NCBI RefSeq assembly: GCF_012974865.1
Contig: NZ_CP043633.1
Location: 2,973,501-3,037,500, forward strand
Direction of reading: 5' to 3'
DNA length: 64,000 nt
Source: Nonlabens sp. Ci31
Lineage (GTDB): Bacteria > Bacteroidota > Bacteroidia > Flavobacteriales > Flavobacteriaceae
Under the pieces are notes generated by a model that worked only from the letters and a program-made list of their open reading frames with translations, did not search any database and was not told the origin of the DNA. The translations under genes were made by a program, and so were the position numbers. This document shows positions 26,334 to 35,395 of this stretch, piece after piece; positions within the stretch are counted from its first letter, which is position 1; the number at the start of each line of letters is the position of its first letter.

Positions 26334-27323
26334 ATGATCATCTGGACATCCTTTATAATTTTAGTAAGCATTTTCTTGTGCTTGGATCTTTTCGTTTTCA
26401 ACAGAAATGCCCATATAATACAAACTAAGGAAGCATCAAAATTTACTGCTTTATGGGTTGGTATTGCGTTGCTTTTCACTGGGGCTGTTTATTTCATTTA
26501 TGATGGAGGTTATCTAGCAAACCCAGATCAACTTAGCGGTAGCGGCGCTGCTATCAAGTACTTAACAGGTTACTTAATAGAACTTTCTTTAAGTATTGAT
26601 AACATCTTTGTCATAGCTGTTATTTTCAAATCCTTTTCTATAGATCAAAAATACCAACATCGGGTTCTTTTTTGGGGAATTGTCGGAGCACTTGTATTTA
26701 GAGCTTTAATGATCTTTTTTGGTATTGCTTTAATTAGCGAGATCAGTTGGATGACCTATATTTTCGGAGCTTTTTTACTGTATACTGCCTTTAAAATGCT
26801 CAAAAGTAATGAGGAAGAATTTGATCCAAAAACTTCCAAAATTTATAAATTTTCTAGAAAGCTATTTCCTGTTACAGATCGTATAGAAGGGCAACAATTC
26901 TTTATTAAAAAAATGGGGAAGCGTATTGCTACCCCCCTATTTTTAGCATTGGTAGTTATTGAGCTAACTGACATACTTTTTGCTTTAGACTCTATTCCTG
27001 CGATTCTAGCCATTACCTCCGACCCCTTTTTAGTGTTCTCTAGTAATATACTAGCGATTATGGGGTTGCGTAGCATGTATTTTTTCTTAGCTAATTTACT
27101 GGATAAGTTTCAATACATTCATTACAGTCTAGTGGCTATTCTAGCATTTGTTGGTGTCAAAATGATTTTAGTACATCATTTGCATTTCCCAGAATGGCTT
27201 TCTCTAGCAGTTATTTTTGTATCTCTAGCAGTAGGTGCTTTACTTTCCCTAAGAGCTAGGAAAACGGATGATGTTAAGAAAGATCAAAAGGATTCCTCAA
27301 ATACTAAAAAAACGCTAGATTGA
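26334..27323 (+). CDS. TerC family membrane protein
   Basis: A 329-residue integral membrane protein with about nine transmembrane segments. The conserved acidic motifs are GYLIELSLSIDNIFVIAVIF (about 79-98) and ALVVIELTDILFALDSIPAILAIT (about 201-224). Both are the family's metal-coordinating signatures. The length matches the Alx/YgjT type. Characterised TerC-family proteins export manganese or support metal loading of secreted proteins. The C-terminus is a polar, lysine-rich tail. No manganese riboswitch fits in the 72-bp gap upstream, which is mostly terminator. It lies between two HPF-like genes. Confidence 0.88.
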   Translation: MIIWTSFIILVSIFLCLDLFVFNRNAHIIQTKEASKFTALWVGIALLFTGAVYFIYDGGYLANPDQLSGSGAAIKYLTGYLIELSLSIDNIFVIAVIFKSFSIDQKYQHRVLFWGIVGALVFRALMIFFGIALISEISWMTYIFGAFLLYTAFKMLKSNEEEFDPKTSKIYKFSRKLFPVTDRIEGQQFFIKKMGKRIATPLFLALVVIELTDILFALDSIPAILAITSDPFLVFSSNILAIMGLRSMYFFLANLLDKFQYIHYSLVAILAFVGVKMILVHHLHFPEWLSLAVIFVSLAVGALLSLRARKTDDVKKDQKDSSNTKKTLD

Positions 27324-27406
27324 GTTGGAGTGACTCCATCTAAATATTTTAACATTTTATAAAAAACCGACCTTGTTTTTGCTACGTAAGTATACTAAAA
27401 AACAGC

Positions 27407-27700
27407 ATGATCCATTTTTCTTACATTCACGTTCCTTCTAATCGCAATCTTGAGGCTTTTACAAGTAAATCTGTACAATACCTTAATCAATATTCCTGTT
27501 TAAATAGAGTCGACGTAACTTTTAAAAAGATATTTGACTTTAAAAACAGAACTAGAGAGGTAGCACACTTTGCCATTACTTGTGATGGATATCAAGTGCA
27601 CTGTGAAATAGCTTCTCTTAATTTTAAGAAATCCGTTGTAATTGCTGTGAAATCTTTAGGGAGTAAATTGATGGCCAACAGAGATCAACTTTCTGCATAA
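27407..27700 (+). CDS. Second HPF/RaiA-like protein
   Basis: A 97-residue protein that aligns by eye with the HPF-like protein at 25553: MIHFSYIHVPSNRNLEAFTSKSVQYL against MTIQFNYQHVSGSTELENYTKDKLQ. It also shares the pattern R-VDV-F and a C-terminal helix VVIAVKSLGSKL. The two are clearly diverged paralogues. It has more basic and aromatic residues than the first. It is transcribed separately, with a terminator just after the stop codon. A ribosome-binding role is inferred from the fold. Confidence 0.7.
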   Translation: MIHFSYIHVPSNRNLEAFTSKSVQYLNQYSCLNRVDVTFKKIFDFKNRTREVAHFAITCDGYQVHCEIASLNFKKSVVIAVKSLGSKLMANRDQLSA

Positions 27701-27736
27701 AAAAAGCCTTGAACGTATCAAGGCTTCTACTTTTTA
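27701..27736 (+). terminator. Rho-independent terminator
   Basis: AAAAAGCCTTGA pairs with TCAAGGCTT across ACGTA and is followed by a T run, immediately after the second HPF-like gene. It faces the convergent nitroreductase gene. Confidence 0.8.
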
Positions 27737-27775
27737 TGGTTGAAGAAATAGCTTCAGGAAATACTTTTAATCCTA

Positions 27776-28396
27776 TTAGTTATCATTTACATCTCCAGTG
27801 GCTTTGTAATCGCCATTAAAAACAAAATCATTTTGTTTCTTACGGCTTCGCTCACCTAGTTCAGCATCTTGTAAAAAGTCAGGTACATCGCTTAATTCTC
27901 CACCGTAATACCCTAATGCTATTGCAGTGGCTACATGAAAAGTTTCTGGGAATTTGAATTCTTTTTTAGCTTTTTCATAGTCCAGTCCAGCCATTTGATG
28001 GAAAGCTATTCCCATACTCTGTGCTTGTATAGCCATATTTGCTGAAAACTGTCCTAAATCAAGAGGTGCGTGGTAATTGTCATCACCCTTAGGAGTTTTA
28101 GTATCTACCACACCTAACAAAAGAACTGGAGCATTCTTTGCCCATTTCTGATTGAATTCAACTAGGACGTCCATAATACGATCGTAGGTCTCACTTCCTT
28201 TAATACCCCAAACAATATTCCAAGGCTGTAAATTACTAGAGCTTGGAGCCCATCTTCCTGCTTCAAAAAGAACCTGAAGTTCCTTTTGAGAAATAGGCTT
28301 GTCTGAAAAGGTACGTGGACTCCACCTGTTTTTAACAAGATCTATAATATCGTGATCGGTAGGCGTTTTTTTGATAAAATCTGTAGTGTTCTTCAT
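27776..28396 (-). CDS. Nitroreductase family protein
   Basis: A 206-residue FMN-dependent oxidoreductase. The family signature is RWSPRTFSDKPISQKEL near the N-terminus (FMN phosphate contacts), followed by EAGRWAPSSSNLQPW. DLGQFSANMAIQAQSMGIAFHQM is the central dimer and FMN helix, and the segment TAIALGYYGG lies near the end. It would use NAD(P)H to reduce nitro compounds or quinones, and the natural substrate is unknown. It is a single gene, separated by about 100 bp from the downstream end of ppc. Confidence 0.85.
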   Translation of the reverse strand: MKNTTDFIKKTPTDHDIIDLVKNRWSPRTFSDKPISQKELQVLFEAGRWAPSSSNLQPWNIVWGIKGSETYDRIMDVLVEFNQKWAKNAPVLLLGVVDTKTPKGDDNYHAPLDLGQFSANMAIQAQSMGIAFHQMAGLDYEKAKKEFKFPETFHVATAIALGYYGGELSDVPDFLQDAELGERSRKKQNDFVFNGDYKATGDVNDN

Positions 28397-28499
28397 AGTT
28401 GTGTTTTGAATTAAAAATAATATAGATCAAGCAATTATAGCCAGACTTTAGAAGTCTTTAACCACCTGCTTCATCTTGTTTTAAAGGTTTTAGAATGAT

Positions 28500-31085
28500 C
28501 TATGCCGAATTACGACTGGCGTTTATATTTCCGTATAGAGAACGAGTTACCATACGCTCATAGGTATCTATATTTTCAGTCACTTTTCCGGCATTGATAT
28601 CCTGCACCATTTTTAAAGCGTATTGTTGTATGGTTAATAATGGTAACACGATATTTTCTCTAGCTTGAATACTCGCTCGTCCTGCTAGTTCATTTTCCAT
28701 CAATGTTTTCATTCCAGATATCTTCAGCATGTACTTTTTAGATCGTTCGTATTCTGCATAAATCATCTTCCAAAATTCACCATATATAGGATCATGTTCC
28801 ATATAAGCAGTTAAACCAAAGAATGACTTGGTTAAACTCATCATGCTATTATCTAATAAAGTACGAAAAAATTTATTGTTTCTATATAACTCCTCTGCCG
28901 CTTCCCAATTACCAGCTTTATCCATTGTTTCTAGCGCGGTACCCACACCGTAAAACCCAGGAACATTCTGTTTTAATTGACTCCACGATCCTACAAATGG
29001 AATAGCTCTTAAATCTTTAAAACGCAATTCTGCACTTCCTGCACGTTTGCTCGGGCGACTTCCTATATTGGTTTTAGCATAATACTTTAAGGTGCTCATC
29101 TTTTCCAGATAGGATAAAAACTGTGGATGCGCTTTGAAATCTGTATATGCCTTATAACTTGATTGTGCCAGTTGATCCATTGTGGCTTCATCTTTTTCTG
29201 AAAAGTCATTTACATCACTAGCATAAACGGCATTACTCACCCCACTACTAATCATTTGCTCCAGATTGTACTGACAGCTTTCTAAAGTACCAAACTTGGA
29301 ACTAATGGTCTGACCTTGTACTGTTAATTGAATGTGTTTGGCCTCAATTTTTGTTCCCATAGAAGCATAAAATTGGTGTGTTTGACCTCCACCACGAGCA
29401 GGTGGTCCACCTCTACCATCAAAAAATACAATAGAAATCCCGTGTTCCCTAGAAACGGCACTTAATGCTTCCTTGGCTTCGTAAATAGCCCAATTGGCCA
29501 TTAAATAACCACCGTCTTTAGTACCATCACTGAATCCTAACATGATGTGCTGTGTATCGTCACGCCTTTTTATGTGAGTACGGTAATGCTCATTTTCATA
29601 AAGCGATCGCATCACTTCTGGAGCCTTTATGAGATCTGGAACAGTTTCAAATAAAGGCACTACATCTATTTTAGGTTGTGGCATATCACACAGCCTGATC
29701 ATTGCATAGACTTCCATAATTTGAGAAGCCATTTGTGTGTTAGAAATAATGTAACGATTACAGCCTTTTTCCCCATTGCGTTCTTGGATATTTTTAATAG
29801 CGTAAATACTGCTTAGCGTACGTTGCGTATAGTCGTCTGTAAATTCTTTAGGATCGATAGAGCCTTCCACCTGTGCCAGTACATTCACCTTCTCTTCTTC
29901 AGATAAGTTGTTGTAGTTAGCCGGGAGTTTTGCTTTCGCCCCATGCCCGCCGGCAGGAAGTAAAGCGAGGATCTCATCAAAAACCGCATCGTGAGCACTG
30001 CTATCTTGTCGTATATCTAAAGTGGCAAAATGGAAACCAAACAATTCGATTTTATGAATAAAACTATCTATTTGTCCTAGAAAGAGTGAATTATGATGCT
30101 CTATCACAGTAGATCTGATCTCGTTCATTCTATCGATAAGATCTTGGGGTACAAAATCCAAAATATCCTTTTCAAAAATAGCTTTGTAACACATGCTTTC
30201 TAGAGCCACAAGCTGCTCTTCAACACCCTTAAAAGTAAGTCTTCTGCGCAGCTTGCGTAAATCTCTATAATAATTTCTAAATATCGTGGAGCGCAGTCGT
30301 TTTGCCACATTTAGTGTGATAGCTGTCGTAACAAATGGATTTCCATCACGATCCCCACCAGGCCAAAAACCTATTTCAACAATCTGATTCTTGAATTCTT
30401 TCGGATTCTCAATATGTGTTTTGAGGTAATCATAAATATTACCCATCGCGTGATAAAATACATGTTCCAGGTACCAGATCAAGCTTACCGCTTCATCAAA
30501 AGGAGTGGGTTTTTCCTTTTTAAAGAAAGGCGTTTTACCCAATTGAGAAAGCAGGAGTTTTACCTCCTGAAGTTGGTTTGTTTTAATTGCTTCGCCCAAA
30601 TCATTGATGATACCCAGTACAGAGCCAGGATAAAATTGTGTCGGGTGAGCTGTTAATACAGGACGTACTTTAAACTCTTTTAGATAAGCTGCTAGTTCTT
30701 CTGTTTTATTAAGTTCCACAGCTTCCTCTTTAACGCTGCGTAAGGAACCACGCCCATCCAGATTGTTGACCTTACTAAAAGCAGCATCTTCGATAGCGTC
30801 AAACAATACTACTTGACGTTCTATATATTGAATAAACCTAAAAAGCATGTCTTCTCTTTCCTTAGAGCCGGTATCACGCATGTATCTTTCAAAAAAGTAT
30901 TCAACGATTTCTGTAGGGTTTTTACCCTTTTCATACCCACGCACACATAATTCATGAAACAAGGGTAACAGTCCACCTGTATTAGAAATTTGATCAAATG
31001 GTAGTGTCATAAAAATACCATTAAAAATCTGGTACTTTGATTCTACTTCATTTTTAAAACGGTCAATTTTAGGTAATCGTGACAT
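28500..31085 (-). CDS. ppc: Phosphoenolpyruvate carboxylase
   Basis: An 861-residue enzyme that fixes bicarbonate onto PEP to give oxaloacetate. Visible motifs are VRPVLTAHPTQ (the catalytic His region), the FWPGGDRDGNPFVT motif (substrate binding), the segment LGFSDGTKDGGYLMANW and FFDGRGGPPARGGG (the essential glycine-rich loop). The C-terminus ends in YGNINASRNSA, close to the canonical NTG end, where effector and subunit contacts occur. The start is at the ATG 29 bp after the acyl carrier protein gene on the same strand, so it may be co-transcribed with the fatty-acid genes. Confidence 0.95.
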   Translation of the reverse strand: MSRLPKIDRFKNEVESKYQIFNGIFMTLPFDQISNTGGLLPLFHELCVRGYEKGKNPTEIVEYFFERYMRDTGSKEREDMLFRFIQYIERQVVLFDAIEDAAFSKVNNLDGRGSLRSVKEEAVELNKTEELAAYLKEFKVRPVLTAHPTQFYPGSVLGIINDLGEAIKTNQLQEVKLLLSQLGKTPFFKKEKPTPFDEAVSLIWYLEHVFYHAMGNIYDYLKTHIENPKEFKNQIVEIGFWPGGDRDGNPFVTTAITLNVAKRLRSTIFRNYYRDLRKLRRRLTFKGVEEQLVALESMCYKAIFEKDILDFVPQDLIDRMNEIRSTVIEHHNSLFLGQIDSFIHKIELFGFHFATLDIRQDSSAHDAVFDEILALLPAGGHGAKAKLPANYNNLSEEEKVNVLAQVEGSIDPKEFTDDYTQRTLSSIYAIKNIQERNGEKGCNRYIISNTQMASQIMEVYAMIRLCDMPQPKIDVVPLFETVPDLIKAPEVMRSLYENEHYRTHIKRRDDTQHIMLGFSDGTKDGGYLMANWAIYEAKEALSAVSREHGISIVFFDGRGGPPARGGGQTHQFYASMGTKIEAKHIQLTVQGQTISSKFGTLESCQYNLEQMISSGVSNAVYASDVNDFSEKDEATMDQLAQSSYKAYTDFKAHPQFLSYLEKMSTLKYYAKTNIGSRPSKRAGSAELRFKDLRAIPFVGSWSQLKQNVPGFYGVGTALETMDKAGNWEAAEELYRNNKFFRTLLDNSMMSLTKSFFGLTAYMEHDPIYGEFWKMIYAEYERSKKYMLKISGMKTLMENELAGRASIQARENIVLPLLTIQQYALKMVQDINAGKVTENIDTYERMVTRSLYGNINASRNSA

Positions 31086-31114
31086 ATGATTGGTGATTTA
31101 GTGGTGAATGAAAT

Positions 31115-31366
31115 CTAAGGGGCGGTTTTTGCTGTGACTATTTCAATAGCGTCACGTACCCTTTGCATAGCTTCCATATCTTTCTCATCAAGAGTGATAT
31201 CAAAGGCATCTTCTACATCGAGTACAATGTCTACTAAATGAGCACTATTGATACCTAGATCTTGCATTAAATGGCTGTCCAGCTGGATAGCTTCTTCATT
31301 TACATCTTGAGGTAAATAAATTTTCACAATTTTAAAAAGCTCTTGCTGTATTTCGTTTTCTTGCAT
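31115..31366 (-). CDS. Acyl carrier protein
   Basis: An 83-residue acidic carrier protein with the four-helix ACP layout. Ser41 in DLGINSAHLVDIVLDVE is the phosphopantetheine attachment site. The usual DSL motif reads NSA here, which marks a specialised rather than the housekeeping ACP. It lies between a ketoacyl synthase gene (135 bp upstream) and ppc, on the same strand. It probably carries the growing chain for the dedicated fatty-acid/polyketide module in this region. Confidence 0.88.
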   Translation of the reverse strand: MQENEIQQELFKIVKIYLPQDVNEEAIQLDSHLMQDLGINSAHLVDIVLDVEDAFDITLDEKDMEAMQRVRDAIEIVTAKTAP

Positions 31367-31500
31367 GTTATTTTTTCAATGTTACCTTAAAAATACTATC
31401 AAAAAATGGATTTCCCTTTGTGTTAGGGATGAGTTTAAGAGTTTAAACGCCTAAAAATAAAATTTGTATTAATGACATGCCTTTTCTAATAATTCAACAC

Positions 31501-32787
31501 TTAAGAATTGTATTTTTTGAGAATAACACAGGCGTTTACATCTCCAAAACCGAAACTTGCCTTTGCCAAAATATTAAGATTTAAGTTCTTTGAGCTTAAG
31601 GGAAAACTGTTTTTATCAATTAAATCAGTAATCTCAGGATGTAAAGAGCTGATATTGCTATTTCCGTAAACCTTTTGCTCCTTTAATTGCAGCACTGCTC
31701 CCACCAATTCTACACTTCCAGCGGCAGCTAGGCAGTGGCCTATATATGATTTAAAGGTATTTATAAAAGGAAAATCTGCTCCTTTACGGTTTAAAGCGGT
31801 CGACCAATTTTTAATTTCAAAAGCGTCTTTTGAAGTTGCGGTAAGATGACCATTAATCACATCTATCTCTGCTGCTGTAATTCCAGCATCTTTCATGGCT
31901 AGATGAATACAATCTCGCACGGCTTGACCATTAGGAGCTGTCATAGAACCGTCAGCTCGATGTCCCCCAGAATTTACAGCGCCTCCTAATACTTCTCCAT
32001 AAATAGGCGCCCCTCGCTTTTGAGCACTTTCTAGATGCTCTAAAATAAAAGCTCCGGACCCAGACCCTGGTACAAAACCTGCCGCATCTTCTGATAAAGG
32101 CCTGCTGGCATTTTCTGGATCGTCGTTGTATGTAGTAGGTAAAATCCGCATCGCATCAAATCCGCCCCAAATATAAGGACCAGAATCACTAGTAGAACCC
32201 ACCAGCATTTGCGTTGCTTTTCCAGCAGCAATACGGTCATAACCCATAAGAAAGGCTTCTGTACCTGTGCAGCAAGCACTGGAATTACTGGTTACCATAT
32301 TACCACAGCCTAATTCTCCAGCCAGCCAAGCACTGATGCCGCTGGTCATGGTTTGAATCACGCTGGTGCTTCCCAAGCGGCGCACTCTCTTATCATCAAT
32401 TAAATGAATGGCTTCTCTGAATTTTTCGCCACCGCTTTGTCCAGTTCCAAAAATGATTCCCATTTCTGATAGGGCCTTTTCTGGGCCTGCAATTTCCAAA
32501 CCAGCATCCTTAAAGGCTTCTTTTCCAGCGATAACCCCATAAACTAGGCCACTGGCTTTCAAACCTCTTAATTGTAGCGGCGTAAAATTATCAGCAAGTA
32601 ATTCTTCGGTAACTTGTGGTGTTCCAGAGACTTGACAACCAAATTTTAAATCGGCCAGTTGTGGATCAAATCGTATTCCAGAGGTTTGTTCTTGTAAGGC
32701 TTTCGCGAAAGCGGAAACCCCAACGGCATTAGGTGCCACAACACCCATTCCTGTAATAACAACTCTTCTTCTATTATTCCTATTCAT
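31501..32787 (-). CDS. Beta-ketoacyl-ACP synthase (FabF/FabB-like)
   Basis: A 428-residue condensing enzyme with a thiolase fold. The catalytic triad is Cys172 in SNSSACCTGTE, His in INGHLTATSKDAFE and His in SYIGHCLAAAGSVE. TGMGVVAPNA is the normal N-terminus. It would elongate acyl-ACP with malonyl-ACP by decarboxylative condensation. The neighbouring ACP suggests that it serves a special chain rather than general fatty-acid synthesis. Codons near the N-terminus (AFAKA) contain a copy of the dispersed palindrome at 32699-32712. Confidence 0.9.
   Translation of the reverse strand: MNRNNRRRVVITGMGVVAPNAVGVSAFAKALQEQTSGIRFDPQLADLKFGCQVSGTPQVTEELLADNFTPLQLRGLKASGLVYGVIAGKEAFKDAGLEIAGPEKALSEMGIIFGTGQSGGEKFREAIHLIDDKRVRRLGSTSVIQTMTSGISAWLAGELGCGNMVTSNSSACCTGTEAFLMGYDRIAAGKATQMLVGSTSDSGPYIWGGFDAMRILPTTYNDDPENASRPLSEDAAGFVPGSGSGAFILEHLESAQKRGAPIYGEVLGGAVNSGGHRADGSMTAPNGQAVRDCIHLAMKDAGITAAEIDVINGHLTATSKDAFEIKNWSTALNRKGADFPFINTFKSYIGHCLAAAGSVELVGAVLQLKEQKVYGNSNISSLHPEITDLIDKNSFPLSSKNLNLNILAKASFGFGDVNACVILKKYNS
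32699..32712. repeat. Dispersed palindrome, copy 5
   Basis: GCTTTCGCGAAAGC inside the ketoacyl synthase gene, read as Ala-Phe-Ala-Lys-Ala. Confidence 0.85.
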
Positions 32788-32982
32788 AACAGCACTAAAC
32801 TACATAATCTTTAGTAGAAATAGGTTACGCAATAAAAAGTTAACCCAGGATTGGGAATACAGTTCCTTCATAGGTGTATCTTTAAACTACCGATCTATTT
32901 AAATGCTTGTTCTATAATAGCAGACCTTGCTAAAAATTACTTTCTATAAATCAATAGGTCCGTACTTTTAAAAGAACACATT

Positions 32983-33861
32983 ATGAGACATGCCATATCT
33001 TTATTAGCAGCTCTATTGGTCCTAGGCTTTTGTAGCTCGCAAAAGAAAGACGTTCAAGCACAGTATTCATCCAATTACCTAGTTCCTTCTGAGCATGATC
33101 CTAAAATGGACATGTTGATGAAAGAAGTTATCGAATTGGGACAGATCAAGAACTTCTCAAAAGATGCAGAGGCTGCTACTAGATTTGAAGAAGAAGAAAA
33201 TACGCGGGCTAACAAAGAGGCTTTTGATCACAGCCGTTTTGATCAATTACTTAAAAAATATGTAGGCAAAAACGGTAAAGTAAATTATGCCGGAATTAAA
33301 AAAGATCAAAAATCCTTAAAAGCCTACCTAGAAATCATCAGAGTACATGCTCCAGATGATACGTGGAGCAGTCAGGATCAGTTTGCTTATTACATGAATG
33401 CTTATAACGCGATGACTATTGATTTGATTGTCAGTAATTATCCCTTAAAAAGTATTAAAGATATCAATGACCCTTGGGAACAACGCAACTGGAAAATAGG
33501 TGGAAAATCAATAAGTCTAGAAGAGATTGAACACGAGATACTAAGAAAAATGAACGAGCCACGTATTCATTTCGGGATCAACTGTGCCTCTTTCTCATGC
33601 CCGCCATTGATGAATGAAGCCTATACAGCTGCTAAAGTGGATGCGCAACTGGAACGACTAGCGGTACAGTTTATCAATGATCCTAAACGCAATACCATAA
33701 CAGCAGATAGAGTCAAAATTTCTAATATATTCAAATGGTTTAAAAAGGATTTTACCAAAAATGGAGATATAGTGGATTTTTTGAACAAATACAGCAAAGT
33801 ACAAATTGATAAAAATGCCCGTGTGCGCTATATGGATTATGACTGGAGCTTGAATGAGTAA
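32983..33861 (+). CDS. DUF547 domain-containing exported protein
   Basis: A 292-residue protein. The hydrophobic N-terminus (about 1-17) with GFCSS could be a weak lipobox, so it is exported and possibly lipid-anchored. The DUF547 domain covers about 80-270: FAYYMNAYNAMTIDLIVSNYPLKSI, the WKIGGKSISLEEIEHEILR block and the conserved FGINCASFSCPPLMNEAY block with two cysteines. The domain is common in Bacteroidota and plants and has no established activity, although cysteine-hydrolase-like chemistry has been proposed. It is transcribed opposite to the fatty-acid genes that surround it. Confidence 0.8.
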   Translation: MRHAISLLAALLVLGFCSSQKKDVQAQYSSNYLVPSEHDPKMDMLMKEVIELGQIKNFSKDAEAATRFEEEENTRANKEAFDHSRFDQLLKKYVGKNGKVNYAGIKKDQKSLKAYLEIIRVHAPDDTWSSQDQFAYYMNAYNAMTIDLIVSNYPLKSIKDINDPWEQRNWKIGGKSISLEEIEHEILRKMNEPRIHFGINCASFSCPPLMNEAYTAAKVDAQLERLAVQFINDPKRNTITADRVKISNIFKWFKKDFTKNGDIVDFLNKYSKVQIDKNARVRYMDYDWSLNE

Positions 33862-33970
33862 AGAGTAAATAAGGTAATTTGGTATGTCATATGTGGTATC
33901 TGTTATGTAGAAATGTACAAATCACAAAATACCAATGGTATTAAAAGTCGAGAACATTATGATTTTTTTA

Positions 33971-34597
33971 TTAGATAATGATCCATCCAGCTTTGAAAAA
34001 AGTAAGTTTAGAATTTTCTATAAAATCTTTTAAAGATGTTGTTTCCTTTGCTTTTTCATTAGTCAATTCAAAGAAATAAACTTTAGGATTTGAATCTTTT
34101 TGGGCGAATAGCCAAAACCGGAATCTTTTAATTGTCAACGAATCTGATAAGAATTTCAATTCTTCTAAATTGGAAACCCTCAAATCATCACCTCTATTTA
34201 ATTCGTAGAAATAACGCTGTATAACTGTTAATGAATCAAGCTCTTTGTTTGTTTTGTGAGCTACAGAAGTATAACCGTTAATTAATTGAGGATACAGAAT
34301 ACCTTTTGTATATATTAATTTTAAGGTGTCATTTACTCCGAGCACCCTAAAAGTCTTATGGTCGTAAATAAATTCAGTTGCTGCTTTCTCAATTATAGGA
34401 CCGTCATAAATAGCATAAGTAAGCTTTTTGTATTCGTTCTTAAAAAATTCTTGAGCCCAATAATCTTCTTGTTCCCCTTGATTGTCAAAAGGTGGTTTTA
34501 ATTCTGTTTTAAATACGGGATTTTTAACCTCCACATCACTTTGAGATTTACATCCCATCAGTAAAAACAGGAATAGGAATAGAATACTAAGTTTCAT
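33971..34597 (-). CDS. Lipoprotein of unknown function
   Basis: A 208-residue lipoprotein. I use the ATG at 34597 (MKLSILFLFLFLLMGCKS). The frame also has a TTG three codons earlier. The lipobox is LLMGC with Cys at about residue 16. The mature part is polar, with aromatic and charged residues and no recognised domain. It lies between the FabZ-like gene (94 bp upstream) and the convergent DUF547 gene. Its base composition is slightly more AT-rich than the flanking enzymes. Function is unknown. Confidence 0.6.
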   Translation of the reverse strand: MKLSILFLFLFLLMGCKSQSDVEVKNPVFKTELKPPFDNQGEQEDYWAQEFFKNEYKKLTYAIYDGPIIEKAATEFIYDHKTFRVLGVNDTLKLIYTKGILYPQLINGYTSVAHKTNKELDSLTVIQRYFYELNRGDDLRVSNLEELKFLSDSLTIKRFRFWLFAQKDSNPKVYFFELTNEKAKETTSLKDFIENSKLTFFKAGWIII

Positions 34598-34691
34598 AAT
34601 TATCAATTTGTGGAACTAGATATCTTTATATAATTCGAGATTTAAAGCGCTAATGAGTAACTCGTTAATTTGAGTATTCTACAAAACGAGT

Positions 34692-35132
34692 TTATTTAGC
34701 GATGATCATCCCACTCATCCAGCCTTCAGCGATCTTATTCTCGTTCTCATCTATCATTTGAACCATAACCTTTAATTTACCAAAACGGAAGTATTCTTTT
34801 TTTGCAGTAACGATGACCGTGGTTTCTGGTAAAACAGTGTTTAAGAAAGTCATATGATTTTCTGTAAAGGCAAATTGAACAGGCGCCTCTTTATCTCGCA
34901 TCAAATAACTTCCTAAGCAAGCTAATCCTATTTGGGCCATACACTCTGTTAGAATAACGCCAGGAGTTACTGGGTGGTCTTTAAAATGGTGTTTATAGAA
35001 GTATTCGGTCTTTTGAAAACGATATATCCCGATCACGCTATTGTCATCGATCTCTAATAATTGATCTACAAACTTAAATCCCTCGCCATAAGGCAAGTTT
35101 GTGACTATTTTTTCTAATGGATTCAGAAGCAT
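34692..35132 (-). CDS. FabZ-like 3-hydroxyacyl-ACP dehydratase
   Basis: A 146-residue hot-dog-fold enzyme. The active site is HFKDHPVTPGVILTECMAQ, with His53 and Glu63 in the FabZ arrangement (FabZ: HFPxxPxxPGV-xxEAxAQ). It would dehydrate 3-hydroxyacyl-ACP to the trans-2-enoyl form. It is on the same strand as the SDR and type III PKS genes, 263 bp after the SDR gene, and supplies a missing step of a fatty-acid cycle with the ketoacyl synthase, ACP and enoyl reductase encoded nearby. Confidence 0.85.
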   Translation of the reverse strand: MLLNPLEKIVTNLPYGEGFKFVDQLLEIDDNSVIGIYRFQKTEYFYKHHFKDHPVTPGVILTECMAQIGLACLGSYLMRDKEAPVQFAFTENHMTFLNTVLPETTVIVTAKKEYFRFGKLKVMVQMIDENENKIAEGWMSGMIIAK

Positions 35133-35395
35133 TTGTTTTTGATATTAAGTTTTTTAATTTCGACTTTAACTTTAAAGGTACTTCTAGCTTCTGATCCCCG
35201 ACCACTTCGATAGACTCAGGGCTTAAAATAAGGGAATTGAAGAAATGAAATGTCATTTAGGACCTAAACAGTACTTTTAAATTTAAGTTTCGATTTCGAT
35301 TTAAATTTTTCTCTAATCAAAATTCTCGACAGGCAACCGTTTTCGACTAGCGTGCTAAAACTGGTATAATCTTTAAGTTCCAGTTCAAATCCAAG
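35133..35395. other. Gap inside the PKS/fatty-acid gene run
   Basis: 263 bp without a gene between the SDR and FabZ-like genes. It contains CTTCGATAGACTCAG at about 35204-35218, a near-copy of the motif at 5322-5336. No hairpin with a T run was seen. Confidence 0.4.

Noticed and set aside
29941..29956. Further palindrome copy in ppc (TGCTTTCGCC)
   Set aside because: Only the left half matches; the right arm is CCCATG, so it is not counted.
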